A stretch of 33,044 nucleotides of DNA from Novacetimonas hansenii JCM 7643 (GCF_000964405.1 NZ_BANE01000283.1:1-33044); one strand, 5' to 3'; positions 24,535 to 32,964 are shown, counted from the stretch's first letter. Program-made: numbers and translations. Notes: generated by a model not told the origin, from the sequence alone.

Positions 24535-26898
24535 TCATCCCTTGGCGCGTTCCACCTGAACCACGCCGGTTTCCGCCCGCAGGGCCGCCATGATGGCAGA
24601 CAGGTGCCGCAGGTCGCGTACCTCGATATCCGCAAGGATTTCCATGAATTCAAGCTGCCGGTTGACGATGCGCAGGTTGACCATCACGCCATCATGCTTG
24701 GTTGCGATATTCGTCAGCGTCGCCAGGACCGAAGGTTCATTGGCCGTTACCACGCTGAGCCGCCCGACATGCGTGCCCGCCGCGTTGCGCGCGATCAGGT
24801 CATAATCCCAGTTCAGGTCCATGAAGCGTTCGGGCGTGGCCGCGAACGTCTCCAGCGTCTGGCATCCCTGTGCATGGACCGTGATCCCCTTGCCGGTGGA
24901 GACGATGCCCACGATGCGATCACCCGGCAGCGGATGGCAGCAACCGGCGAAATGCACCGCCATCCCTGCCCCCACGCCCGCCAGCGCCATGCCGGCCGCA
25001 TTCTTGCGCCGGGCCGCCGAAAATGCGGTCGTGCTTTCGGCGGCGCGCATCGACAGGCCGGGCACCATACGCGGCGCGCGCGGTGCGCGACGCAGGTCGG
25101 GATACGCCGCCTGCACCACCTCACGCGCGGAAAGGTTGCCATTTCCCACCGCCACGAACAGGTCCGCCACAGAGGACTGGCGCAGGTCCTTGAGCAGTGA
25201 TTCCAATACTTTTTCGGACCCGTCCACCCCCTCCTGCCGGAAGGATTTCGCCAGCGCCACCCGCCCGCTGTCGAGGTGCGATTCGCGCTGTTGCAGCGCG
25301 ACATGGCGGCGGATGCGCGCGCGGGCCTTGCCCGTGACGACAAAGCGTTCCCACGACGGCGAGGGCGTACCGCCGCGCGCTGTCATGATTTCCACCTGAT
25401 CGCCATTTTGCAATTCATGGCGCAGGGGCATCAGGCGGCCATTGATGCGCGCGCCGACACAACTATCCCCCACCTGGCTGTGCACGGCATAGGCGAAGTC
25501 GATCGGGGTTGCGCCACGCGGCAGGGAAATCAGCCGTCCCTTCGGCGTGAAGCAGAAGACCTGATCCTGATAGAGTTCGAGCTTGGTATTTTCGAGGAAT
25601 TCATCCGGCGCGGCCGAATCCTCAAGGATATCAAGCAGATCCTGCACCCAGCGCAGGCCGGAGACGACGTGCGCTGCGTCATCGACCTTCCCGTCACCCC
25701 CCTGCTTGTACAGCCAGTGCGAGGCGACACCATTTTCGGCAACGTCGTGCATTTCGGCCGTACGGATCTGCACCTCGATCTTCTGGTTGCGCGGATGGCG
25801 CAGCGTCACCCCGGTATGCAGGCTCTGATAACCGTTGACCTTGGGGGTGGAGATGTAATCCTTGAACCGCCCCGAAATGACGGGATAGGCCGCATGCACC
25901 GCGCCAAGCGTGACGTAGCACCCCTCACGCGAGGGGACGATGATGCGAAACGCCATGATGTCCGACAGCTGCTCGAACGCGACGTTGCGGCGCTGCATCT
26001 TCTCCCAGATGGAATAGGGCGTCTTTTCACGCCCCGTGACCTCCACCCCCTTCAACCCGGCCTCGGCGCACAGGTTCTGCAGTTCGTGGCGGATTTCCTC
26101 GATCACGTCCGCACCCTGCCCGCGCAGATAGTTCAGGCGCGCGCGGATCGTGGCCATCGCCTCTGGCTCAAGCTCCGCAAAGGAAAGGTTCTGCAGTTCG
26201 ACCTTCACCTTTTCCATGCCGATACGATCGGCAAGCGGTGCATAGATCTCCATCGTTTCGCGCGCGATGCGCTGGCGACGGTCAAGGCGCTGCACGTAAT
26301 GCAACGTGCGCATGTTGTGCAGACGGTCCGCAAGCTTGACGATCAGGACGCGGATGTCCTTGGACATCGCAAGGACCAGCTTGCGGAAATTCTCAGCCTG
26401 CTTGGTGCGGTCGGACTGAAGCTCCAGCCGCGTCAGCTTGGTCACGCCATCGACAAGTTCCGCGATGGTCGCACCGAACTGCGTGCGCAACTGCGCCTGG
26501 GTGACGCCCGTATCCTCGATGGTGTCATGCAACAGCGCGGTTGCGATGGATGCCGTATCAAGGCGGAACCCGGCAAGGATGTTCGCCACCGCAAGCGGAT
26601 GGGTGATATAGGGATCGCCGTTATCGCGGTCCTGCCCCTCATGCGCCTTGTACGCCACATCGAACGCGCGGCGGATCAGGTCGAGGTCGGCACCGGGATC
26701 ATAGGACTGGATGCGCCGGGTCAGCCCGTCGCAGGAAATGACCCGCGCCGGGACGCGCGGCGTTGCGGCGGCGGTGTCGGCATCCGCCACGCTGGCGGGA
26801 ACATGCCCACCATCCCCGATGGCCGGGGCCTGCGGCAAGGTGGGCACGGCAGGGGACGTGAGGGAAGCTGTCGTTTCAGAGCCGACCCGATCCGTCAC
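24535..26898 (-). CDS. rsh: Bifunctional (p)ppGpp synthetase/hydrolase (RelA/SpoT)
   Basis: Makes and degrades the stringent-response alarmone. HD hydrolase domain (about 75-230): His100 in ITHPLAVAN, His124-Asp125 and the Glu128-Asp129 pair in LLHDTIEDT, and KLADRLHNMRTL, so the hydrolase looks intact. The synthetase domain has YSIWEKMQRRN and the GRFKDYISTPKVNGYQSLHT loop, the RxKD type of bifunctional Rel rather than the ExDD type. TGS domain near 455-515, a helical/zinc-finger-like part with GCCHPLPGDRIVG, and a C-terminal ACT domain (about 710-785). The protein has 787 residues with an N-terminal Ala/Pro-rich extension of about 50. It starts 24 nt after rpoZ. Confidence 0.96.
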   Translation of the reverse strand: MTDRVGSETTASLTSPAVPTLPQAPAIGDGGHVPASVADADTAAATPRVPARVISCDGLTRRIQSYDPGADLDLIRRAFDVAYKAHEGQDRDNGDPYITHPLAVANILAGFRLDTASIATALLHDTIEDTGVTQAQLRTQFGATIAELVDGVTKLTRLELQSDRTKQAENFRKLVLAMSKDIRVLIVKLADRLHNMRTLHYVQRLDRRQRIARETMEIYAPLADRIGMEKVKVELQNLSFAELEPEAMATIRARLNYLRGQGADVIEEIRHELQNLCAEAGLKGVEVTGREKTPYSIWEKMQRRNVAFEQLSDIMAFRIIVPSREGCYVTLGAVHAAYPVISGRFKDYISTPKVNGYQSLHTGVTLRHPRNQKIEVQIRTAEMHDVAENGVASHWLYKQGGDGKVDDAAHVVSGLRWVQDLLDILEDSAAPDEFLENTKLELYQDQVFCFTPKGRLISLPRGATPIDFAYAVHSQVGDSCVGARINGRLMPLRHELQNGDQVEIMTARGGTPSPSWERFVVTGKARARIRRHVALQQRESHLDSGRVALAKSFRQEGVDGSEKVLESLLKDLRQSSVADLFVAVGNGNLSAREVVQAAYPDLRRAPRAPRMVPGLSMRAAESTTAFSAARRKNAAGMALAGVGAGMAVHFAGCCHPLPGDRIVGIVSTGKGITVHAQGCQTLETFAATPERFMDLNWDYDLIARNAAGTHVGRLSVVTANEPSVLATLTNIATKHDGVMVNLRIVNRQLEFMEILADIEVRDLRHLSAIMAALRAETGVVQVERAKG

Positions 26899-26922
26899 AT
26901 CCGTCCCCTCTCGTCAAAAATG

Positions 26923-27318
26923 CTATCGCGAACCCCGGCCGCCAAGTTCGGCCTCGATGGTGGCTTCGAGCTCTTCTGCCGTCATGCCAGCCGTATGGCG
27001 CGATTCTTCCTCAGCAGAGACATCCTGCAGGCCGAAGATGTTCTGTTCGGTCGGGATCAGATCGACAACTTCCTCATCTGCGGGCTCGGGCTCGGGCGCG
27101 CGGGCCAGCGAACGCAGCAGGTCGCTCTTGACCTGGTCCAGACTGATTGTCTGGTCCGCAATCTCGCGCAGGGCGACGACGGGATTCTTGTCGTTGTCGC
27201 GATCAATCGTCAGTTCTTCGCCGCGGGACAGGGCGCGGGCACGTTGGGCCGCCAGCAACACCAGTTCAAAACGGTTGGGAACCCGCTCAACGCAGTCCTC
27301 GACAGTGACGCGTGCCAT
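26923..27318 (-). CDS. rpoZ: RNA polymerase omega subunit
   Basis: Helps assemble and stabilise RNA polymerase. [20 protein letters not shown] and the QRARALSRG box are the family core (1-60). A long acidic tail (about 85-131, rich in Glu and Asp) extends the protein to 131 residues, as in several alphaproteobacteria. The ATG at 27318 has GGAG about 9 nt upstream; the 26 earlier codons are not family-like. rpoZ next to rsh is a classic pair, and omega is one ppGpp-binding element in Escherichia coli polymerase. Candidate promoter boxes (TTGCGT...TATTCC, minus strand) in the 94-nt gap are weak. Confidence 0.94.
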   Translation of the reverse strand: MARVTVEDCVERVPNRFELVLLAAQRARALSRGEELTIDRDNDKNPVVALREIADQTISLDQVKSDLLRSLARAPEPEPADEEVVDLIPTEQNIFGLQDVSAEEESRHTAGMTAEELEATIEAELGGRGSR

Positions 27319-27412
27319 CAGGCCAGACTCCGGTTTCTCTATGAAAAATATATCGGTGGAACAAGATGGAATACTCCCCCCCGCCCCACAACGCAAGTAC
27401 GCCGTTGCGCGC

Positions 27413-27952
27413 TCAGCCCGGCAGGCGGGTGATCGCCTGGTCCGCCACGCGGGCCAGCAGGGCCTCTATCCCTTCCCCGCTGACGGGATCGCGCCAGTGG
27501 GGGGCCACATCACGCAGGGGGCGCAGCACAAAGGCGCGCAGGCAGGCACGCGGATGCGGCACGATGGGATCGGGGGCGGCACGCACAAGATCCCCCATCG
27601 CGATGATGTCAAGGTCAAGCGGCCGCGCGGCGTTGGCGATGGTGCGCACCCGTCCCGCCCGCGCCTCGATCGCCTGCAGGGCAGACAAAAGGGCCTGGGG
27701 CGTGATATCGCCACCCAGTCGCACCATTCCGTTGACATAGGGGGGCTGCCCCGATGGCGGGACCGGCGCGCTTTCATACCAATGGGAAACCGCCTCGACA
27801 CGAATTGTATCAATGCGCCCTATTTCCGCCACAGCCCAGTGGCATGTCTGTAATGGCCCTTCCCCCGTGTGGCGGGGCAGGTTCGCCCCTACCGCCACGA
27901 GGATGTCTGCTGAATGCCCGCCGGAACCCGGCACCGTATCGTGCGTATCCAT
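27413..27952 (-). CDS. folK: HPPK (folate pathway pyrophosphokinase)
   Basis: Transfers pyrophosphate from ATP to 6-hydroxymethyl-7,8-dihydropterin in folate synthesis. The N-terminal strand [11 protein letters not shown], the SHWYESAPV segment with [10 protein letters not shown], and the [13 protein letters not shown] signature (metal-binding Asp pair, about 110-122) and PHPR after it are all visible. The protein has 179 residues, usual length, with a polar N-terminal 14 residues. The ATG at 27952 is the first gene of the minus-strand run and faces the NYN gene across a 189-nt gap. folB and folP are not in the window. Confidence 0.93.
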   Translation of the reverse strand: MDTHDTVPGSGGHSADILVAVGANLPRHTGEGPLQTCHWAVAEIGRIDTIRVEAVSHWYESAPVPPSGQPPYVNGMVRLGGDITPQALLSALQAIEARAGRVRTIANAARPLDLDIIAMGDLVRAAPDPIVPHPRACLRAFVLRPLRDVAPHWRDPVSGEGIEALLARVADQAITRLPG

Positions 27953-28141
27953 GCATGAATAATAACATGAGTGGATGATTTGTTATCTCAAACTTTATGA
28001 CTACATCGGTATGGACAATGTCATGCCGGGCATTACCCGCAACCTACCCTTCCCTCCTGACGGACACACCACGCGCACAGCCAATGGTATTTCAATCGTC
28101 AGCCGGGCATATGAAGCTACCTCTTTCAGGGACACTCACTA
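27953..28141. other. Divergent intergenic region folK / NYN gene
   Basis: 189 nt between two divergent genes, AT-rich next to folK. On the minus strand TTGAGA and TGTTAT about 18 nt apart are a weak folK promoter candidate. I see no clear plus-strand promoter; AGGG about 11 nt before the ATG at 28142 may serve as ribosome site. Confidence 0.3.
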
Positions 28142-28756
28142 ATGTTCTTTCAGCCTCAGGAACGGCTTTGTCTTTTTATTGATGGAACCAGCCTGTATTC
28201 AGCGTCACGCAATCTCGGCTTTGAGGTGGACTACCGCAAGCTGCTGTCATTTTTCCGGTCGAAATCCAACGTCTTGCGGGCGTACTACTATTCCGCCGTC
28301 CTGGAGACGGAGGAATATTCCCCCCTCAAGCCGCTGACTGACTGGCTTGTCTATAACGGCTATTTCCTGGTGACGAAGACGGCGCGCGAATATACCGATC
28401 ATACGGGCCGCCGCCGCGTAAAGGGCAACATGGACATCGAACTTGCGGTGGACATGCTCGAAATGGCGCCCAGGATCGACCATGCCGTCCTGTTCAGCGG
28501 GGATGCCGATTTCCGCCGCCTGCTCGAAGCGGTGCAGCGTCAGGGCGTACGCACGACCGTCATCGCATCCATAAAGACGTCGCCGCCGCTGATTGGCGAT
28601 GAACTGCGCCGCCAGGCGGACCAGTTCATCGAACTGGCCGATATCGCATCGCACTTCACCCGCCGGCAGATCGAAAACCGCACCAGCCGTCCGAACCCGG
28701 TGCCACCGGTGCGTCATCCGGCCGATCATCTGAGCGACCTGCCCGAAGACGAATGA
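28142..28756 (+). CDS. NYN-domain (PIN-like, LabA/DUF88) protein
   Basis: A predicted metal-dependent RNase-like protein of the NYN family, 204 residues. Acidic residues of the PIN-like site are visible: Asp14 in LFIDGTSLY, Asp98 and Asp104 in KGNMDIELAVDML, and Asp121 and Asp123 in FSGDADFRRLLEA. The fold covers about residues 8-172; the remaining tail is polar and Pro-rich. Residues 85-95 (YTDHTGRRRVKG) give a basic loop next to the active site, which would suit nucleic acid. No partner gene or antitoxin is adjacent, so it is not an obvious toxin. It is the only plus-strand gene between 8.2 and 32 kb. Widespread alphaproteobacterial homologues have no settled function. Confidence 0.9.
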   Translation: MFFQPQERLCLFIDGTSLYSASRNLGFEVDYRKLLSFFRSKSNVLRAYYYSAVLETEEYSPLKPLTDWLVYNGYFLVTKTAREYTDHTGRRRVKGNMDIELAVDMLEMAPRIDHAVLFSGDADFRRLLEAVQRQGVRTTVIASIKTSPPLIGDELRRQADQFIELADIASHFTRRQIENRTSRPNPVPPVRHPADHLSDLPEDE

Positions 28757-28799
28757 GGGACCACCTGAAATGGTCCGATAAAAGCGATGACATTAATCA

Positions 28800-28864
28800 G
28801 GACGCCCCGCTTTCACAGCGGTGGCGTCCCTGGGCGCGGTGTGAAAAGCTGTGCCAGATTTTTT
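28800..28864. terminator. Nested hairpins between NYN gene and mqo
   Basis: GGACGCC+CCGCT (28800-28811), loop TTCAC, then AGCGG, one bulged T and GGCGTCC (to 28829): a strong 12-bp stem. A competing pairing joins GCTTTCACA (28809-28817) with TGTGAAAAGC (28840-28849), followed 9 nt later by six T (28859-28864). Together they could end the plus-strand NYN transcript, with the first dyad also acting on mqo read-through. A smaller dyad GGACCA...TGGTCC (28758-28776) lies just after the NYN stop. Confidence 0.45.
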
Positions 28865-28993
28865 ACCGGCAGCCTTTCGTGCCCTGCCTTTCCTCCCCCC
28901 GTATGTCACGCCCATGCCTGTCACGCCTGCCTGACACATCCTCGCGCCCGCCCGCTGGTGCGGGACGGGCACAGGAAATGCCATCCCATATGG

Positions 28994-30487
28994 TCAGCCG
29001 TCGAGTTGCAGCGTCTGGCGTGTCCAGTCACGTGTGCGCGCACACAGCGCGGCATCATCGGACAGGCGCCTGCCATAGGACGGGATCATCTTGCGCAGGC
29101 GCTCTTCCCACTGCGGCAGGCGATCGGCAAAGCAGCGCTGGATAACCGACAGCATGATCGGTGCCGCCGTCGATGCCCCCGGTGATGCACCAAGCAGCCC
29201 CGCAATCGTGCCATTCGCCCCGGTCACAACCTCTGTCCCGAACTGCAGCACGCCGCCCTTGGCCGCGTCCTTCTTGATGACCTGCACGCGCTGGCCTGCG
29301 GTAATCAGTTCCCAGTCGCTGCTGCGTGCGCCAGGCACGAAATCACGCAGGGCCTTCATCCGGTCCTCGTTCGACTGCATCACCTGCTGGATCAGGTATT
29401 TCGTCAGCGGCATGTTGTCGCGGGCCACCGCCATCATCGCACCGATATTATCCATGCGGATCGAACGCGGCAGATCCAGCCATGACCCCTGCTTGAGGAA
29501 CTTGGTGGAGAATCCGGCATACGGACCGAACAGCAGCCCTTCCTGCCCGTCGATCACGCGGGTATCGAGGTGGGGGACCGACATCGGCGGCGCGCCGACC
29601 GATGCCTTGCCATAGACCTTGGCATGGTGGCGGGCGATGATTTCGGGGTTGGTGCAACGCAGGAACTGTCCGCTGACCGGGAAGCCACCGATGCCACGCG
29701 CCTCGGGGATGCCGCTTTTCTGCAACAGCGGCAGCGCGCCACCGCCCGCGCCGACGAACACGAACCGCGCGGCGACGTCGCGTGACGTACCATCATGCAT
29801 GCCCCGCACGGAAACGGTCCATCCCGACCCGGACTGACGCAGGCCCGTGACCTCATGCCCCAGATTGAGGTCAAAGCCCGGGCCACCTGACAGGATATCC
29901 ACCAGCCGGTGCGTCAGCGCCCCGAAATTGACATCCGTTCCCGCCGGGTGATGCGTGGCCGCAAGCGGCGTGCCCCCTGCCCGCCCGTCCATGACCAGCG
30001 GCATCCACTGCGACAGTTGTGCCGTGTCGGTGGAATAGGACATGCCGGCGAACAGCGGATGATCCTTCAGCGCGTTATAACGCCGCTGGAGGAAATCAAC
30101 ATTTTCCGCCCCCCAGACGAAGCTCATATGCGCAATGGGGTTGAGGAAGTCGCGTGGCGAGGCGATCAGCCCGGATTCGGCCAGATAGGACCAGAATTGC
30201 CGTGAAACCTGAAAGGCCTCGTTGACGTTGACGGCTTTGGAAATATCGACTTCGCCCCCCGCACCCATCGGGGTGTAGTTGAGTTCGCACAGCGCGGAAT
30301 GGCCGGTGCCGGCATTGTTCCAGCCGTTGGAGCTTTCCAGCGCGACATCATCAAGGCGCCCGAACAGAGCGATCGACAGGTTTGGTTCCAGTTGCTTGAG
30401 CATCACGCCAAGCGTCGCGCTCATGATACCGCCGCCGACAAGGACGACATCATAGGTGGAATCGGCAGGAGTAGGCTGAGAGGTCAT
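28994..30487 (-). CDS. mqo: Malate:quinone oxidoreductase
   Basis: An FAD enzyme at the inner face of the membrane that oxidises malate to oxaloacetate and passes electrons to quinone, which replaces or backs up NAD-malate dehydrogenase. The protein has 497 residues. The FAD motif DVVLVGGGIMSATLG is at 13-27, followed by SSNGWNNAGTGHSALCELNYTP-like residues near 60-80, a family hallmark, and a C-terminal LLGASPGASTAAPIML block. The ATG at 30487 has GGAGA 6 nt upstream; the 62 preceding in-frame codons are shadow. Fits the direct-oxidising, quinone-linked metabolism of acetic acid bacteria. Separated by 346 nt from the next gene, with its own promoter presumably there. Confidence 0.95.
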   Translation of the reverse strand: MTSQPTPADSTYDVVLVGGGIMSATLGVMLKQLEPNLSIALFGRLDDVALESSNGWNNAGTGHSALCELNYTPMGAGGEVDISKAVNVNEAFQVSRQFWSYLAESGLIASPRDFLNPIAHMSFVWGAENVDFLQRRYNALKDHPLFAGMSYSTDTAQLSQWMPLVMDGRAGGTPLAATHHPAGTDVNFGALTHRLVDILSGGPGFDLNLGHEVTGLRQSGSGWTVSVRGMHDGTSRDVAARFVFVGAGGGALPLLQKSGIPEARGIGGFPVSGQFLRCTNPEIIARHHAKVYGKASVGAPPMSVPHLDTRVIDGQEGLLFGPYAGFSTKFLKQGSWLDLPRSIRMDNIGAMMAVARDNMPLTKYLIQQVMQSNEDRMKALRDFVPGARSSDWELITAGQRVQVIKKDAAKGGVLQFGTEVVTGANGTIAGLLGASPGASTAAPIMLSVIQRCFADRLPQWEERLRKMIPSYGRRLSDDAALCARTRDWTRQTLQLDG

Positions 30488-30833
30488 GATATTCTCCGCT
30501 TCGGCGTCGGACAGTGGTGTCGTGGCTGCGATCGTGCGCCCCGGGCAGCCGGCCGGGGGCGTGGGACCGGCCCGCAGGGGGCATCCCTGACGGCCATGCC
30601 ACGCCGGATTTCGTGTTCCCGCGTCCCGCCATGTCCGGCGCGCGGAAAATACCGTCCGTCCCGCCCCACCCATATCCGCCCCCGCCCCATGATGACATGG
30701 GACAGGCGCGCCGGGCAGGGGCAGGCCTGACAGCGACTGTCATTCCTCATGCCATTGGCGACGTCATTGTGGCGCATCATCTTTGTGCGAGGGAAAAGGA
30801 TCGCGGCGCATATCTGCATTCCACCCATCGCAT
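30488..30833. other. Non-coding region upstream of mqo
   Basis: 346 nt, strongly GC-rich near mqo. It holds small dyads: CCCATG...CATGGG (30686-30701) and TGACAG-CGA-CTGTCA (30728-30742), plus copy A of a 19-bp repeat (30772-30790). No convincing promoter boxes and no credible ORF; open frames through it lack codon support and are extensions of mqo or antisense shadows. Confidence 0.5.
30772..30790 (+). repeat. 19-bp direct repeat, copy A
   Basis: GCGCATCATCTTTGTGCGA, matching copy B at 31926-31944 in 18 of 19 positions. It lies 43 nt beyond the stop of the phosphotransacetylase-like gene. Internal arms GCGCA and TGTGC form an imperfect dyad around TCATCTT. Confidence 0.6.
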
Positions 30834-31883
30834 TCATGTACCGTCCGCACCGGGGCGTGCAATGCGGTACCCCGCGCGCACCATCGCCACGGCCACCATG
30901 CATGACAGCAGGCGCGTGGACAGGGAATCCGCCCGGCTGGTCAGGACCACGGGCACACGCGCGCCGATCACGATACCCGCCGCCTGCGCACCACCGAGGA
31001 AGGTCATCTGCTTTGCCAGGATATTGCCTGCCTCCAGATCCGGCACGATCAGGATGTCGGCCTGCCCCCCGATGGGCGAACGCACGCCCTTGCACCGCGC
31101 GGCCTCGGCACTCAGGGCGTTATCGAGTGCAAGCGGCCCGTCCACGATGCCGCCGGTGATCTGTCCCCTGTCCGCCATTTTACAGATGATGGCCGCATCC
31201 AGCGTGGATTGCAGGCCGGGATTGACCGTCTCCACCGCCGACAGCAGCGCCACGCGCGGGCAGGCAATGCCCAGTATGTGCGCAAGGTCGATCGCATTGC
31301 GCACGATATCGCGCCGCACGTCGAGGTCAGGCGCAATGTTGACCGCGCCATCACTGACGAACAGCGGCCGCCCCACACCCGGCAGGTCGAGGATGTAGGC
31401 ATGGCTCATCCACCGTTCGGTACGCAGGCCGCTGTCATGGTGGCCGATTTCATGCAGGTAAACACGTGAATGCAGCGCGCCCTTCATCAGGATCGCAACC
31501 TCCCCCTCACGGGCCATGCGGACGCCAGCCTGCGCGGCCTGCGTATCATCGGCGGCATCGACAAGGCGGCAGGCTGAAATATCGAGGGATTCTTCGCGTG
31601 CGATGGCGCGAATCCGCCCGACAGGCCCGATCAGGACAGGTTTCGCAAGATCACGCCGCAACAGTTCGCACGCGGCACGCAGCGCGATGGCACTGCAGGG
31701 ATAGACAATTCCCACCGGCATTGGCGCCACACCGCGCAACGTGGCGGCCAGGCGGTCAAAAAAATGCAGGCCGGACGCGGATGCAGACCCAGAGGATGCT
31801 GGCACAGAAGCAGATATGGCGGCAGATACAGGGGCAGGCGTCGTGGCGGACGTCGTCATGGATTTTCCCAGCAGGTCGGACAC
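30834..31883 (-). CDS. Phosphate acetyl/butyryltransferase-family protein
   Basis: Resembles the phosphate acyltransferases that interconvert acyl-CoA and acyl phosphate. Family features: AKPVLIGPVGRIRAIA (about 95-115 region), a LMKGALHSRVYLHEI block, SHAYILDLPGVGRPLFVSDGAVN-like residues and a DGPLALDNALS loop near the active site, ending with the NILAKQMTFLGGAQAAGIVIGA strand. The start chosen is GTG at 31883 because GGAGG lies 8 nt upstream; the ATG at 31859 has a poorer site. That gives 349 residues with an Ala/Ser-rich N-terminal extension of about 35. No acetate kinase gene is next to it. Acetyl versus butyryl preference cannot be told from sequence. Divergent from the dehydrogenase gene. 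Confidence 0.85.
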   Translation of the reverse strand: MSDLLGKSMTTSATTPAPVSAAISASVPASSGSASASGLHFFDRLAATLRGVAPMPVGIVYPCSAIALRAACELLRRDLAKPVLIGPVGRIRAIAREESLDISACRLVDAADDTQAAQAGVRMAREGEVAILMKGALHSRVYLHEIGHHDSGLRTERWMSHAYILDLPGVGRPLFVSDGAVNIAPDLDVRRDIVRNAIDLAHILGIACPRVALLSAVETVNPGLQSTLDAAIICKMADRGQITGGIVDGPLALDNALSAEAARCKGVRSPIGGQADILIVPDLEAGNILAKQMTFLGGAQAAGIVIGARVPVVLTSRADSLSTRLLSCMVAVAMVRAGYRIARPGADGT

Positions 31884-31925
31884 TTCAGTAACCTCCCCTC
31901 CTTGCCACAGACACAGGGGGGGCCT

Positions 31926-31944
31926 GCGCATCATCTTTGCGCGA
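31926..31944 (+). repeat. 19-bp direct repeat, copy B
   Basis: GCGCATCATCTTTGCGCGA, 42 nt upstream of the phosphotransacetylase-like GTG and 121 nt upstream of the divergent dehydrogenase ATG. The arms GCGCA and TGCGC pair perfectly around TCATCTT, which suits a dimeric regulator. The rest of the 182-nt divergent gap shows ribosome sites for both genes but no clear promoter. Confidence 0.6.
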
Positions 31945-32065
31945 CCGCGGGGGCCAGGTCATCGCCCGCCGCGTGACATCCCCGCGCCCATTGGGCAAGC
32001 TGCCGCCAACACGGCCCGCATCGCGGGCTTCCCTATCCTGGATGAACAAGTCAGGAGTTCTTTCC

Positions 32066-32941
32066 ATGTCCCTTCTGATCGGCTTTATCGGCTTTGGCGC
32101 CATGGCCAGCCGCATGGGCGCGAACCTGCGCAAGGCGGGATACCGCATAGTGGCCTATACCCCCTCGGGCAGGGGCGGCGATGGCGACGTGACATTCCTG
32201 CCCACCCCACGCGCGCTGGCCGCCGATGCCGACATCGTCATCGCCTGCGTTCCCGATGACGAAGCGCTGGAACAATCCATGTCCGGCCCCGACGGCGTGC
32301 TTGCGGGCATGAAGGCTGGCGGCCTGCTGATCAATACCAGTTCGGTCGCCCCCGAAACCTCCATCGCGCTGGCAACGCAGGCGGCGGCAGGCGGGATTAC
32401 CGTACTCGACGCGCCCGTGGCAGGCAGCACGCCAGAGGCCGAATCCGCCAACCTTGTCATCCTTGTCGGGGGGGATGCGGCTGACGTCGCGCGGGCGCAG
32501 CCCATCTTTGACGCCATCGGGCGGCTGACGATCCATGCCGGGCCATCAGGCAGCGGGTCAAAGCTGAAACTGGTCATCAACGGCATCATGGGGGCGACCC
32601 TGTCAGTCGTGGCCGAAGGCGTGGCCTATGGGCTGGCCAGCGGCCTGGAACGCGACATGCTGTTTGACGCGCTTGATGCCGTGCCGGTCATCTCCCCACA
32701 TCACAAGCGCAAGCTGAAAGCCGCGAAAGCGGGGGATTTCAGCCCGCAGTTTCCCACGCGCCTGATGCAGAAGGACATGCGCCTGCTGCTGACGGATGCG
32801 GCGCGTCAGATGGCCCCGATGCCCGCGACGGCGGCGGCGACACAATCGCTGAGCCTGACGCGGCGCCGGTATGCGGACAAGGATTATTCCGCCCTGTTCG
32901 CCATCATGGAAACCATGGTCGCCAACGACGCAACGCCGTAA
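32066..32941 (+). CDS. NAD(P)-dependent beta-hydroxyacid dehydrogenase family
   Basis: A 3-hydroxyisobutyrate dehydrogenase / tartronate semialdehyde reductase-like oxidoreductase of 291 residues. The Rossmann fingerprint is IGFIGFGAMASRMGANL (about 5-21), followed by IACVPDDEALE and a substrate loop DAPVAGSTPEAES (about 137-149), a variant of the usual DAPVSGG. The catalytic Lys is expected in GSKLKLVINGI (about 167-177). The C-terminal helical domain carries QKDMRLLL, typical of the family. The ATG at 32066 has AGGAG 9 nt upstream; a frame open to 31937 is not needed. The true substrate is unknown: hydroxyisobutyrate, glycerate or a succinic semialdehyde-type acid are possible. Confidence 0.88.
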   Translation: MSLLIGFIGFGAMASRMGANLRKAGYRIVAYTPSGRGGDGDVTFLPTPRALAADADIVIACVPDDEALEQSMSGPDGVLAGMKAGGLLINTSSVAPETSIALATQAAAGGITVLDAPVAGSTPEAESANLVILVGGDAADVARAQPIFDAIGRLTIHAGPSGSGSKLKLVINGIMGATLSVVAEGVAYGLASGLERDMLFDALDAVPVISPHHKRKLKAAKAGDFSPQFPTRLMQKDMRLLLTDAARQMAPMPATAAATQSLSLTRRRYADKDYSALFAIMETMVANDATP

Positions 32942-32964
32942 ACATCTTCAGCGCCAGCCAGAAG

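Noticed and set aside
25276-27432. 718-codon plus-strand open frame opposite rsh and rpoZ
   Set aside because: It is the antisense shadow of GC-rich genes; composition is His/Arg/Gln-rich, with no motif, and rsh and rpoZ are unmistakable on the other strand.
28142-28756. NYN gene as part of a toxin-antitoxin pair
   Set aside because: There is no small partner gene upstream or downstream on the same strand; the 189-nt upstream gap and the 237-nt downstream gap hold no credible ORF.
28757-28993. Small RNA gene in the NYN-mqo gap
   Set aside because: Hairpins are present but no promoter boxes are convincing, so a terminator reading is simpler.
30514-31398. Plus-strand frame across the mqo upstream region
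   Set aside because: Mostly antisense to the acyltransferase gene; the part in the gap has Arg/Pro-rich composition and no ribosome site or motif.
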